Of a stretch of DNA of 9,302 bases, positions 1 to 5,957 are shown one piece after another (position 1 is the first letter of the stretch; each line of letters starts with the position of its first letter). This DNA is from Akkermansiaceae bacterium. Lineage in GTDB: Bacteria > Verrucomicrobiota > Verrucomicrobiia > Verrucomicrobiales > Akkermansiaceae. The notes beneath the pieces were generated by a model that saw only the letters and a program-made list of their open reading frames with translations, was not told where the DNA came from and ran no database searches. The stretch is from assembly GCA_029288115.1 (NCBI GenBank), contig JARFPV010000351.1, forward strand, positions 1-9,302. The letters are read 5' to 3'. The translations under genes were made by a program, and so were the position numbers.

Positions 1-16
1 TGTGTATAAGAGACAG
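1..16. other. Residual Nextera/Tn5 mosaic-end adapter
   Basis: These sixteen bases are identical to the 3' part of the 19-bp Tn5 mosaic end used in Nextera library adapters (it ends TATAAGAGACAG). This is seen directly. The minus-strand reading frame of the neighbouring gene runs cleanly up to base 17 and then into the adapter. The adapter is therefore a library artefact at the contig end, not genomic sequence, and native sequence starts at about base 17. It also means that reads were not fully trimmed before assembly. Confidence 0.95.
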
Positions 17-383
17 CTGTGGTGGTGTCATCCCCTGGTTTCTTGCCTCCGACAATAAACAATGTGGCTGCGACCGCGGCGGCTACACCAGTGGCCACAA
101 CGGCCGGTTTTCTCCAGAATGGCACTCGCGCGCTGGCAATATCTGTGATCACAGGACTCGAACCAGCGCTCCGAACTGTTGCCAATTGTTCACCTGTGAG
201 CATTTCCGCCCCCGTGGGCGACAACGCACCACCTAGCAGACGAGCCGTTTCCCGCACTTCCTCAACAGCCCTGCCTATACGCTCATCCGAACGCACCGCG
301 CGTGCTAGCTCAATCGCGTCATCGCCAGTCAACTCGCCTAGGGCGAAAGCGGTGATGCGTGGATCGTCGTGATCGATTTTCAT
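17..383 (-). CDS. Putative anti-sigma/VWA-type membrane protein, N-terminal part
   Basis: This is a partial gene: 122 codons are visible before the contig edge. The ATG at 383-381 lies 23 bases after the sigma factor stop. Near the N-terminus is DPRITAFALGEL (residues 7-18), a variant of the 'DPRLTAYALGEL' opening that I recall from proteins encoded beside ECF sigma factors in Verrucomicrobiota and Planctomycetota, including VWA-domain proteins with an anti-sigma-like N-terminus. An amphipathic helical region follows (about 20-55). A hydrophobic Ala/Val-rich segment (about 94-112), preceded by Arg/Lys and followed by KK, is a likely single transmembrane helix. The expected topology is a cytoplasmic N-terminus that could hold the sigma factor and a periplasmic C-terminus beyond the window. 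There is no zinc-binding HxxxCxxC motif, so it is not a classical ZAS anti-sigma domain. The C-terminal domain, VWA or other, cannot be seen. Confidence 0.65.
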
Positions 384-406
384 GGTGCTTGGTCAGTTAT
401 GGAAAA

Positions 407-955
407 TTACTTCAGTTCGTCGGGGAGGATTTCACGTAGCCGCTTCATACCAGTGTGGATGAGAAACCCAACATTCCCGGTGGTCAGTCCGGTTTCCTTG
501 CTGATTTCCTTGTAGCTGTATCCTTTTTCAAATTTGAGTATGATGGCGGTGGCTTGATTCTCAGGCAGTCGGGCGATGTAGCTTTTCACCAGTTCAGCTC
601 TCTCGTGACTGGCGGCGATGTCATCTGGGCTGGAGACCCCGCTGTCCTCGGCAGCGAGAGTCTCGTCCTCCACTGGTATCATTCTTTTCTCTTTGCGCAG
701 GACATCGAGTGCACGGTTTCTACAGACAGTAAAAAGCCACGACTTCAGACCCTCACGCACTTTACCAGCGTCCTGCTGGTAGAGTCGGATAAAAGTGTCC
801 TGGACAACGTCGCGAGCGCGGTCAATGTCGTGGACAATGGTCCTGGCGTAGCCGATGAGCGGCGACTCGTATTCGGAGATCGCCCGCTCTACGAGCTCTG
901 CGCTGGTTTCGGTCATGTCCTGTTCAGTGTCCTTACTACTGGCCATCGGAGGCAC
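407..955 (-). CDS. ECF-type RNA polymerase sigma factor
   Basis: The product is a group IV sigma-70 factor that would direct RNA polymerase to a small regulon. The 182-residue size is normal for the family. Region 2 covers about residues 29-92, with the polymerase-binding and -10-melting stretch around ARDVVQDTFIRLYQ and the helix LKSWLFTVCRNRALDVLRK. After an acidic linker (about 95-115), region 4 covers about 122-178, with LPENQATAIILKFEKGYSYKEI leading into a helix-turn-helix (about 147-172). It has no extra C-terminal domain. The start is uncertain: GTG at 955, ATG at 946 and ATG at 916 are all in frame, and none has a convincing ribosome binding site. The next gene, 23 bases downstream, encodes a membrane protein likely to be its partner, which fits membrane-linked control of this factor. 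The paralogous group cannot be assigned by eye. Confidence 0.92.
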   Translation of the reverse strand: MPPMASSKDTEQDMTETSAELVERAISEYESPLIGYARTIVHDIDRARDVVQDTFIRLYQQDAGKVREGLKSWLFTVCRNRALDVLRKEKRMIPVEDETLAAEDSGVSSPDDIAASHERAELVKSYIARLPENQATAIILKFEKGYSYKEISKETGLTTGNVGFLIHTGMKRLREILPDELK

Positions 956-985
956 TTTCTATTGAGGGTGAACGGTACGGACAGG

Positions 986-1003
986 ATTTTATTAGGGAAA
1001 AAG
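986..1003 (-). promoter_or_regulatory. TTTTTCCCTAA motif upstream of the sigma gene
   Basis: Read on the minus strand, this gap between rex and the sigma gene contains CTTTTTCCCTAATAAAAT, about 31 bases before the GTG start. Nearly the same string (TTTTTCCCTAAGAAAAA) lies at 2696-2712 in the divergent intergenic region, and a shorter version (TTTTCCCTA) is at 2747-2755. Three occurrences, all in non-coding DNA, suggest a shared regulatory or promoter element. Its AT-rich make-up means chance is not excluded, and no factor can be named. Confidence 0.3.
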
Positions 1004-1005
1004 CG

Positions 1006-1629
1006 TTATTTTCTGACAAAATAGTTAAGGCTCTCCAGTTCAAGTGCGAGATCAACGTTATTCACGGTGACCTCGGACGGCACTTTGAGCAATACGGGGG
1101 AGAAATTGAGAATCCCCTGAATACCAGCTTGCACAAGGCCATTCACTACCTGCTGGGCTTGTTCCCCAGGCACGCAGAGGATAGCGAGGGTCACTTTATT
1201 CTTTTTGATGAATGCTGCCATGTCATCCGTCGAATGAAGAGGCACCGGTATGTCTTTGACGCGGATTTCATCAGCCCTGGCATCGAACGCCGCCAGAATT
1301 TCGTAACCTTCTTTCTTGAAACCATCGTAGCGCAACAGGGCGCTCCCCAGATTTCCAGCACCCACCATGATAACCGGCTGGAGCTTGGCCCGCCCGAGTC
1401 CTTCGTGGATTGCCTGCCGCAATGCCTCCACAGGATAACCTCTTCCCCGCGTGCCAAAGGTCCCTAAATAGGCTAGATCGCGTCTAAGCTGGGACGGCTT
1501 GACGCCCGCAGCAGTTGCAAGCGCACTAGAGCTGACCATCTCATGTTCATTGTGGTGCAGGCGCTCCAGACACCGCGCATACATAGATATGCGGTAGATG
1601 GATTTCTGGGGTATTTCCGCTTTGGACAT
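1006..1629 (-). CDS. rex: Redox-sensing transcriptional repressor Rex
   Basis: Rex is a homodimeric repressor that senses the NADH/NAD+ ratio and releases DNA when NADH binds. The ATG at 1629 gives 207 residues, typical of the family; the upstream open frame lacks Rex-like sequence. An N-terminal winged helix (about 8-78) includes QLRRDLAYLGTFGTRGRGY (47-65), the signature Rex recognition-helix and wing segment. The Rossmann domain follows, with the dinucleotide-binding GAGNLG at 90-95, the acidic second-strand end around FDAR, and the conserved C-terminal NFSPVLLKVPS and NNVDLALELE segments. A C-terminal helix for domain swapping ends the protein. It lies 43 bases after the oxidoreductase gene and 50 bases before the sigma gene, on the same strand. 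I found no canonical Rex operator (TTGTGAA-N4-TTCACAA) in the window, so autoregulation is not shown. Confidence 0.95.
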   Translation of the reverse strand: MSKAEIPQKSIYRISMYARCLERLHHNEHEMVSSSALATAAGVKPSQLRRDLAYLGTFGTRGRGYPVEALRQAIHEGLGRAKLQPVIMVGAGNLGSALLRYDGFKKEGYEILAAFDARADEIRVKDIPVPLHSTDDMAAFIKKNKVTLAILCVPGEQAQQVVNGLVQAGIQGILNFSPVLLKVPSEVTVNNVDLALELESLNYFVRK

Positions 1630-1672
1630 GACTTTGGATTTACCACTGGGAACAATGGGACATTCCAATCTA

Positions 1673-2605
1673 TCACAGCTTTGCCTTTGCTGTCGAGGTA
1701 TTGATGATGTTTGTGATTTCCAGCGCAAGATTGAGTGCTGCGGCACCCTGCTGGCCAGATACCTGGGGAACATCCCCCCTGCTGGCGCATTCCACAAAAG
1801 ACGCCAGTTCAAGCTTCAGCGGCTCATCTTTTTCCACTTCTACATCGACCTTCTCGACACCATTCGGAGTCATCGCATACATGCCTGCACTTTGCTCCTG
1901 GTAATCCAATGACAGGTAACAATCGCCTTGGAAAACCCGGATCTTACGCATCCTCTCCGGGCTAATCCTGCTGGAAGTAACATTGGCAACGCTACCATTC
2001 TCAAATCGAATACGGGCGTTCGCAATGTCCTCACGCTCCGTCATCACCGCCACACCAACAGCATCCACACTTTCGACAGGCGAATTGACGAGATGCAGGA
2101 TAATTTCCAAATCGTGGATCATCAGGTCGAGAACCACTCCGATGTCAATGCTGCGGTTAGGAAATGGAGAGAGTCTGTGGGCCTCAATAAACCTGGGATC
2201 GGACAACCTACTCTCGAGTTCACGCATCACAGGATTGAAACGTTCAATATGGCCAACCTGTAACACGCAGGATTTTTCCTGGGATTTCTCAATCAAGGCA
2301 CGGGCGTCGTCGAGAGTATCTGCAATCGGTTTTTCCATCAAAATGTGCACGCCCTGATCCATCAGCGCACAACCTACCGAACGGTGGGCGATGGTCGGCA
2401 CTGCGACCGTAGCAGCGTCGACTTGTTGGGAAAAATCATCCAGCGAGTCCACAGCCACCCCGCCAAATTCCTCGGCTACAGCCTGCGCGCGCGCCATATC
2501 TTGATCGTAAATCGCAACCAACTCCGCATTTTCCAACAGCGAGAATACACGCGCATGGTTACGCCCCATTGCTCCCGCTCCCGCCACACCTACTTTTAAG
2601 CTCAT
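1673..2605 (-). CDS. Gfo/Idh/MocA family NAD(P)-dependent oxidoreductase
   Basis: This is a 310-residue cytoplasmic sugar-type dehydrogenase. The N-terminal Rossmann fold opens with VGVAGAGAMG (nucleotide loop GAGAMG at 9-14). The family motif EKP is at 91-93, and VGHIERFNP at 117-125 follows. The catalytic-region motif DLMIHD is at 160-165, with His164 the likely active-site residue. The stretches RFIEAHRLSPF, SVDAVGVAV and ANVTSSRIS resemble oxidoreductases often found beside lpxA, including the UDP-N-acetylglucosamine 3-dehydrogenase GnnA. Work on an N-acetylamino sugar nucleotide for lipid A is therefore a reasonable guess, but no aminotransferase or lpx gene is in view. The ATG at 2605 is chosen because the Rossmann strand starts there; the open frame continues to 2734 without family sequence. 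It is probably the first gene of the minus-strand unit with rex and the sigma gene. Confidence 0.88.
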   Translation of the reverse strand: MSLKVGVAGAGAMGRNHARVFSLLENAELVAIYDQDMARAQAVAEEFGGVAVDSLDDFSQQVDAATVAVPTIAHRSVGCALMDQGVHILMEKPIADTLDDARALIEKSQEKSCVLQVGHIERFNPVMRELESRLSDPRFIEAHRLSPFPNRSIDIGVVLDLMIHDLEIILHLVNSPVESVDAVGVAVMTEREDIANARIRFENGSVANVTSSRISPERMRKIRVFQGDCYLSLDYQEQSAGMYAMTPNGVEKVDVEVEKDEPLKLELASFVECASRGDVPQVSGQQGAAALNLALEITNIINTSTAKAKL

Positions 2606-2636
2606 GCGGGAAGGTCTAATACACCCGTGACAGAAT

Positions 2637-2685
2637 GACAAGGCTTGTCGTATCTGCCCTGAAGACAGATTTCTGCCACCGACAA
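2637..2685. promoter_or_regulatory. Palindromic candidate operator, GACAAG-G-CTTGTC
   Basis: A perfect 13-bp palindrome, GACAAG-G-CTTGTC, lies at 2637-2649, 32 bases upstream of the oxidoreductase start codon. A further GACAA half-site is at 2681-2685, and between them is a smaller inverted pair, ATCTG (2652-2656) and CAGAT (2666-2670). Symmetric half-sites just upstream of a gene are typical of binding sites for dimeric repressors. The sequence does not match the Rex consensus. The factor is unknown and the assignment is an inference from symmetry and position. Confidence 0.35.
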
Positions 2686-2692
2686 AAAATAT

Positions 2693-2757
2693 GGTTTTTT
2701 CCCTAAGAAAAATTCGCCCTTGCTGGTTATGCAACTACTGATGCGGTTTTCCCTAGG
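2693..2757. repeat. Two copies of a GGTTTT(TT)CCCTA motif
   Basis: GGTTTTTTCCCTAAG (2693-2707) and GGTTTTCCCTAGG (2745-2757) lie about 50 bases apart in the intergenic region. A third relative sits before the sigma gene (986-1003, opposite strand). All copies are non-coding, which favours a regulatory role, but the evidence is only similarity of a short string. Confidence 0.35.
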
Positions 2758-2781
2758 GTTACACCGCTGTATCAAAATGCA

Positions 2782-2803
2782 AAGAAACGCCCAAGAAACG
2801 CCC
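2782..2803 (+). repeat. 11-bp tandem duplication
   Basis: AAGAAACGCCC occurs twice in immediate succession (2782-2792 and 2793-2803). A truncated echo, AATACCC, follows directly at 2804-2810. It lies in the non-coding divergent region. It may be a replication-slippage duplication or a doubled binding site; nothing here decides between them. Confidence 0.8.
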
Positions 2804-2867
2804 AATACCCAATGGAATAACTCCAAAACCCGTAATAAAAATCGTTCTTTTCCTCTCGCCAGCCAAT

Positions 2868-2896
2868 CTGACGCCACTATACTTGCCCGTATATAG
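2868..2896 (+). promoter_or_regulatory. Weak promoter-like boxes before the repeat protein
   Basis: CTGACG (2868-2873, four of six bases matching TTGACA) and TATATA (2890-2895) are separated by 16 bases. The latter overlaps an imperfect inverted element, CTATAC and GTATATAG. The following leader would be about 75 bases. Both boxes are degenerate, and a different start for transcription is quite possible. Confidence 0.25.
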
Positions 2897-2977
2897 AGTT
2901 GTGCGCGAGTCATTCCCTCCCACGTTCCCACGAATCCCGCTACCAGCCATTTTCATCAACATCACTGTAACCACACT

Positions 2978-4426
2978 ATGAGTCTACACGCCCAATTGTC
3001 CCCTGAAGCCCAAGCGCGACTTCATGCACAGCAACGGAACTCCACCATCACCAGTATCATCATTTCGATCCTGTCGATCCTCCTCGTGGGCATCATTCTT
3101 CTCTACTGGTTTCTGCCGGTCATTGATAATGTCACTCCTGATATTGTGTCTTACCAGGCAGGTACTGATGAAGAGGACAAGGTGCAAAAGCGTGAGATGA
3201 CCCGCGCCGTCGAGCGCAAACCTTCCGCTCCTTCGTCTTCCATGGCAAAAGTCATTGCGGCCAACACCACCTCTCCTACTGCGGTTCCCGTTCCTGAGGT
3301 TGACGTTCCTGATCCCTCAACGGATTTTGGAAACGGTGACGACTTCGGCGATGGCTGGGGAAGCGGTGACGGTGACGGTGGTGGCGGATTTGGTAACATC
3401 CCACAAACCATGAAAAAACGCTGCAGCCTCGAAGATCGCATGGATCGCCTGTTGAAAAACGGAGGCAACAAGCAATGTGAGGAAGCTGTGATGAAAGCCC
3501 TGCGCTGGCTTAAGAAAACACAGAACCCTGACGGCAGCTGGACCGGCTCAAACAAAGGTGCCATGACCGGCTTCGCCATACTCGCCTTCCTTGGCCACTG
3601 TGAAACTCCAAACTCCGAGGAGTTCGGCGATGCTGTCACTCGAGGCATCGTGTACCTCATTGGCCTCGGCATGAAAAACGACGGCAGACTCGCCACCGCA
3701 GATGTCGGATCACACCACTGGGTTTACGAACATGGTATCGCCACCTATGCCTTGGCCGAAGCCTATACATTCTGCAGCAGCCTAGGAATCAACCTGCCTA
3801 ACCTCGCTAAAGTCACCAAGACAGCAGGAGACATGATCATCACCGGCCAAGGCGACAGTGGAGGCTGGGTCTACGGATACAAATCCACCAATAGCGGTGA
3901 CAACTCCGTTGGATTCTGGCAAATCCAAGCCCTCAAAGCTTGCAAACACACCAAACTTTGGGAGGACAAACACTTCAAAACCGTCTCACGAAAAGCCCTC
4001 GCCTGGCTCAGTAAAGTTCAGGGTTCCAATGGAGCCATCGGCTACCGTAGCAACCCAGAACAAAGCCCCGGACTTACCGCCGGTGGCGTGCTTGCCTTCC
4101 AAATGTGGGATAAATCGCATGCGGCGGAAGTCAGAAAAGGCACTAAATACATCCGCACCAACACTTCATTCAAATGGGGCGAAGCTGAATCCAGCCTATA
4201 CAATCACTACTATAACGCCCAGGCCATGATCAACCGAGGCGGTGAAGACTGGAAGTTCTATAATAATCTGTTCCGCGACGAACTGCTCAAAAATCAAAAA
4301 CCAGACGGCACATGGCATAACCCCGCCAAGCATAGCGGCAACCTGCACATGAGCACCTGCCTGGCCACCTTCATGCTGGAAGTTTACTACCGCTTCCTGC
4401 CAGCCACCGGGCAAAAAAGCCGATAA
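2978..4426 (+). CDS. Membrane-anchored squalene/prenyltransferase-repeat protein
   Basis: This 482-residue protein has one transmembrane helix near the N-terminus (about 24-46) after a short cytoplasmic segment, so most of it should be periplasmic. A Ser/Pro-rich linker (about 75-115) and an acidic Gly/Asp-rich tract (116-140) follow. The C-terminal domain, from about 145, is an alpha/alpha toroid of the squalene-cyclase/prenyltransferase fold: ALRWLKKTQNPDGSW (174-188), KALAWLSKVQ, and LLKNQKPDGTW near the C-terminus. Cys149 and Cys167 flank the repeat entry. No DxDD catalytic motif of squalene-hopene cyclases was seen, so a binding or scaffold role is more likely than cyclase activity. The linker style is one I recall from Verrucomicrobiota, where similar N-termini precede several different domains. 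It is transcribed alone: divergent from the oxidoreductase unit and closed by a terminator. There is no Shine-Dalgarno sequence before the ATG. Confidence 0.85.
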   Translation: MSLHAQLSPEAQARLHAQQRNSTITSIIISILSILLVGIILLYWFLPVIDNVTPDIVSYQAGTDEEDKVQKREMTRAVERKPSAPSSSMAKVIAANTTSPTAVPVPEVDVPDPSTDFGNGDDFGDGWGSGDGDGGGGFGNIPQTMKKRCSLEDRMDRLLKNGGNKQCEEAVMKALRWLKKTQNPDGSWTGSNKGAMTGFAILAFLGHCETPNSEEFGDAVTRGIVYLIGLGMKNDGRLATADVGSHHWVYEHGIATYALAEAYTFCSSLGINLPNLAKVTKTAGDMIITGQGDSGGWVYGYKSTNSGDNSVGFWQIQALKACKHTKLWEDKHFKTVSRKALAWLSKVQGSNGAIGYRSNPEQSPGLTAGGVLAFQMWDKSHAAEVRKGTKYIRTNTSFKWGEAESSLYNHYYNAQAMINRGGEDWKFYNNLFRDELLKNQKPDGTWHNPAKHSGNLHMSTCLATFMLEVYYRFLPATGQKSR

Positions 4427-4463
4427 ATGATCTAGGCCACCAACTCATTGAACCACTCACCTG

Positions 4464-4493
4464 GCCCCTCTCCTGCAGAGGGGCTATTTTTTT
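4464..4493 (+). terminator. Rho-independent terminator
   Basis: A perfect 7-bp GC-rich stem, GCCCCTC (4464-4470) with GAGGGGC (4478-4484), closes over a 7-base loop. TA and a run of seven T (4487-4493) follow at once. It sits 37 bases after the stop codon of the squalene-repeat gene, with no A-run on the other side. It therefore terminates plus-strand transcription and separates that gene from the downstream operon. Confidence 0.93.
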
Positions 4494-4528
4494 GCACCCA
4501 TCTTCACATGCTTTTCATACTTCTCACC

Positions 4529-4557
4529 TTGCGAACAGACGATTCCCTTACTAACAT
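4529..4557 (+). promoter_or_regulatory. Candidate sigma-70 promoter of the moxR operon
   Basis: TTGCGA (4529-4534) and TAACAT (4552-4557) each match four of six consensus bases and are separated by the ideal 17 bases. The position fits: after the upstream terminator and about 30 bases before the next start codon. Transcription would start near 4564. The boxes are weak, so this is only a candidate. Confidence 0.4.
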
Positions 4558-4569
4558 GCGATAGCTTAT

Positions 4570-4583
4570 GGGATAGTCATCCC
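4570..4583 (+). promoter_or_regulatory. Leader hairpin/inverted repeat GGGAT-AGTC-ATCCC
   Basis: Two perfect 5-bp arms with a 4-base spacer lie between the candidate -10 box and the start codon at 4595, which begins 11 bases after the second arm. It could be a small operator or an mRNA hairpin affecting initiation. The arms are short, so chance is possible. Confidence 0.3.
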
Positions 4584-4594
4584 GACATCAGAAT

Positions 4595-5536
4595 ATGGCA
4601 GAAGAAAAGAAATGGAGAAAAATTGCTCTGCAAACCGCCCGCAAAATCAACCTCGGGTGGTGGCTGCAACTGCTTGCTACTCCCCTGCTCATCACCGCCC
4701 TGCTGATCGCTTGCGCCGTGCTTATCACACGCCGCGAGTTCGATAACATCCCATGGCTCGGACTAATCTCTGGATCCGCCGGTGCACTTGCCATCACCGC
4801 CGCCGCATGCTGGCTCGCCGCACGCTCACAGTTTGAATCAGAAAAACAATCCCTCGTCCGTATCGAAGCCGCGATGCGTCTGCGCAATGCTCTCACCGCC
4901 GCCGACCACGGCATCGCCCCGTGGCCAGAAGTCCCAGGCGTCATTAACGACGGAGTGGACTGGCGCTGGAAGCGTCTGATCCCGCCACTCGCCGGAGCAC
5001 TGCTTATCGTATTTTGCGGATTCATTATTCCCGTACACGCCAAATCAGACCCCTCAGAAGCTCAACAAGAGCCCAGCACTTGGAGCGAACTCGACACCAA
5101 CCTCGACCAGCTCGATAACCAAGAGGTCGTGCAGAAGGAATACATCGAGGAAATGCGCAAAAAACTCGAGGAGCTGCGCAAGCAATCGGAGGACGACTGG
5201 TTCAGCCACTCCAGCCTGGAAGCGACAGACACCCTCAAACAAAATCACCTGACCGAACAAGATAATCTGAAAAAGAACCTCGAGCGAGCAGAGCGCAGCT
5301 TAAAGACACTGCAAAGCAAAGGGGCCAAGATGAATGCCGAACAGAAACAGCGACTTCTTAATGAATTCGATCAAGCTGTCAAAAAAATGCAGCAAGGCGG
5401 CATGAAACCTAACAAGGAGCTGCTTGAGCAACTGAAAAAAATCGACCCCGAACAACTCAATCAATTGACTCCGGAGCAGCTCGACCAATTACGCGAGAAC
5501 ATGCGCAGACACGCGCAAGGCCTGAAACCACCATGA
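4595..5536 (+). CDS. Three-TM coiled-coil membrane protein, cut by in-frame TGA
   Basis: As read, the protein is 313 residues. Three hydrophobic segments (about 21-45, 52-75 and 124-147) anchor it in the inner membrane. The first two form a hairpin followed by a cytoplasmic segment, RIEAAMRLRNALTAADHG, that recalls the loop of DUF4175-like proteins. From about residue 155 a long charged, heptad-rich helical region is expected to be extracytoplasmic. It ends in two related units, DPEQLNQL and TPEQLDQL. After LKPP the frame meets TGA (5534-5536), but the same frame then continues open for 125 codons (separate entry). The full product would be about 439 residues. The intact form probably works with the MoxR ATPase and membrane protein encoded next; no enzymatic motif is visible. 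The start at 4595 follows the promoter-like boxes and gives the first TM helix its positive N-flank (KKWRK). Confidence 0.8.
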   Translation: MAEEKKWRKIALQTARKINLGWWLQLLATPLLITALLIACAVLITRREFDNIPWLGLISGSAGALAITAAACWLAARSQFESEKQSLVRIEAAMRLRNALTAADHGIAPWPEVPGVINDGVDWRWKRLIPPLAGALLIVFCGFIIPVHAKSDPSEAQQEPSTWSELDTNLDQLDNQEVVQKEYIEEMRKKLEELRKQSEDDWFSHSSLEATDTLKQNHLTEQDNLKKNLERAERSLKTLQSKGAKMNAEQKQRLLNEFDQAVKKMQQGGMKPNKELLEQLKKIDPEQLNQLTPEQLDQLRENMRRHAQGLKPP

Positions 5537-5914
5537 GGCGGCGGCAATCAACCCGGCCAGGATGGCGAGGGAGAAGGTGACGGCGAAGGAGAAGCCGAAG
5601 ATGGTGAAGGAGAGGGCGAGAACCCAGGACGTGGCGGTATTGACCGTGGCCCTGGACATGCGCCAAACCCCCTTGGAAAAACCAAAGACGACACAGGTGC
5701 CGGAAAGCATGAGGGACTGGAATCCGACGACCAGTCGCGCTCACTCCCTGGGGATCTGCTCGAAACCAGCGATGCCAAGCACGATGTCGATAAAACCAAA
5801 CAAGGCCCCAGCGATGGCGGCAGCACCAATTCCAAAGGCAAGGGCGGAGACCGCGTCTGGAAAGACTCCCTGCTCCCCAACGAAAAGAAAGCCCTGAAGA
5901 AATTCTTTGAGTAA
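5537..5914 (+). pseudogene. In-frame continuation of the coiled-coil gene after the TGA
   Basis: The frame of the preceding gene stays open for 125 codons to TAA at 5912-5914. The translation begins GGGNQPGQDGEGEGDGEG, continues as an acidic Gly-rich tract, then has GRGGIDRGPGHAPNPLG, RSLPGDLL and the ending LLPNEKKALKKFFE. It has no ATG, GTG or TTG start of its own, so it cannot be a separate gene by usual rules. Absence of further stops or frameshifts, and the coherent composition, indicate that it was translated until recently or still is. The TAA is 43 bases before the moxR start, matching operon spacing. The simplest original codon is GGA (Gly), one G-to-T change away, which would extend the Gly run. 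Explanations are a sequencing error, a recent nonsense mutation, or readthrough. From memory the tail resembles the conserved C-terminus of verrucomicrobial homologues; this is unverified. Confidence 0.75.
5561..5620 (+). repeat. GAR-GGN codon repeat encoding an acidic Gly-rich tract
   Basis: Twenty consecutive codons alternate Gly (or one Ala) with Glu/Asp, giving a degenerate hexanucleotide repeat of GA-purine plus GGN. It is read in the frame of the interrupted gene. Synonymous variation between units shows that the tract is kept at protein level, not by recent DNA slippage. It parallels the acidic Gly tract of the squalene-repeat protein (residues 116-140). Confidence 0.7.
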
Positions 5915-5957
5915 TCAACAGCCTGAAAACTGAACACTAACAAACAGACCACCTTCC

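Larger units (their letters stand above)
2606..2977. other. Divergent intergenic regulatory region
   Basis: This 372-base stretch separates the minus-strand oxidoreductase/rex/sigma unit from the plus-strand repeat protein. I see no credible gene in it; open frames that cross it are extensions or shadows. It contains a 13-bp palindrome (2637-2649) with a third half-site (2681-2685), two TTTTCCCTA motifs (around 2701 and 2751), a tandem 11-bp duplication (2782-2803) and an AT-rich CTATAC/GTATATAG inverted element (2877-2896). Both transcription units should be controlled from here. Confidence 0.7.

Noticed and set aside
455..1024. 189-codon plus-strand open frame opposite the sigma gene
   Set aside because: It is the shadow of a clearly conserved ECF sigma factor, and its translation shows no recognisable domain.
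1630..1812. N-terminal extension of Rex up to 1812
   Set aside because: The extra 61 residues overlap the end of the oxidoreductase gene and have no Rex homology; ATG at 1629 gives the normal length.
2606..2734. N-terminal extension of the oxidoreductase up to 2734
   Set aside because: The family fold begins with KVGVAGAG right after the ATG at 2605. The extension is unlike any Rossmann protein and would cover the palindrome.
2606..2977. Rex operator in the divergent region
   Set aside because: No TTGTGAA-N4-TTCACAA-like site was found; the GACAAG palindrome has a different core and spacing.
2978..4426. Squalene-hopene cyclase (hopanoid synthesis)
   Set aside because: The protein is shorter than typical cyclases, has a TM anchor and linker, and shows no DxDD motif. 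Only the repeat fold is shared.
5537..5575. Possible selenocysteine codon, with a hairpin (CCC/GGG and GCC/GGC arms around 5552-5571) after the TGA
   Set aside because: The spacing is loosely like a bacterial SECIS, but the stem is weak and bulged. The site is in a flexible Pro/Gly linker with no redox motif, where Gly is the natural residue.
5533..5580. ATG overlapping the TGA (ATGA) as a coupled restart
   Set aside because: The restarted frame is not the tail frame and meets a stop after about 15 codons.
5457..5952. Overlapping minus-strand and +3-frame open frames across the interrupted gene's tail
   Set aside because: Their Arg/Ser/Pro-rich translations are what the antisense or shifted reading of a Gly/Glu repeat gives. 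The sense frame in line with the upstream gene is coherent.
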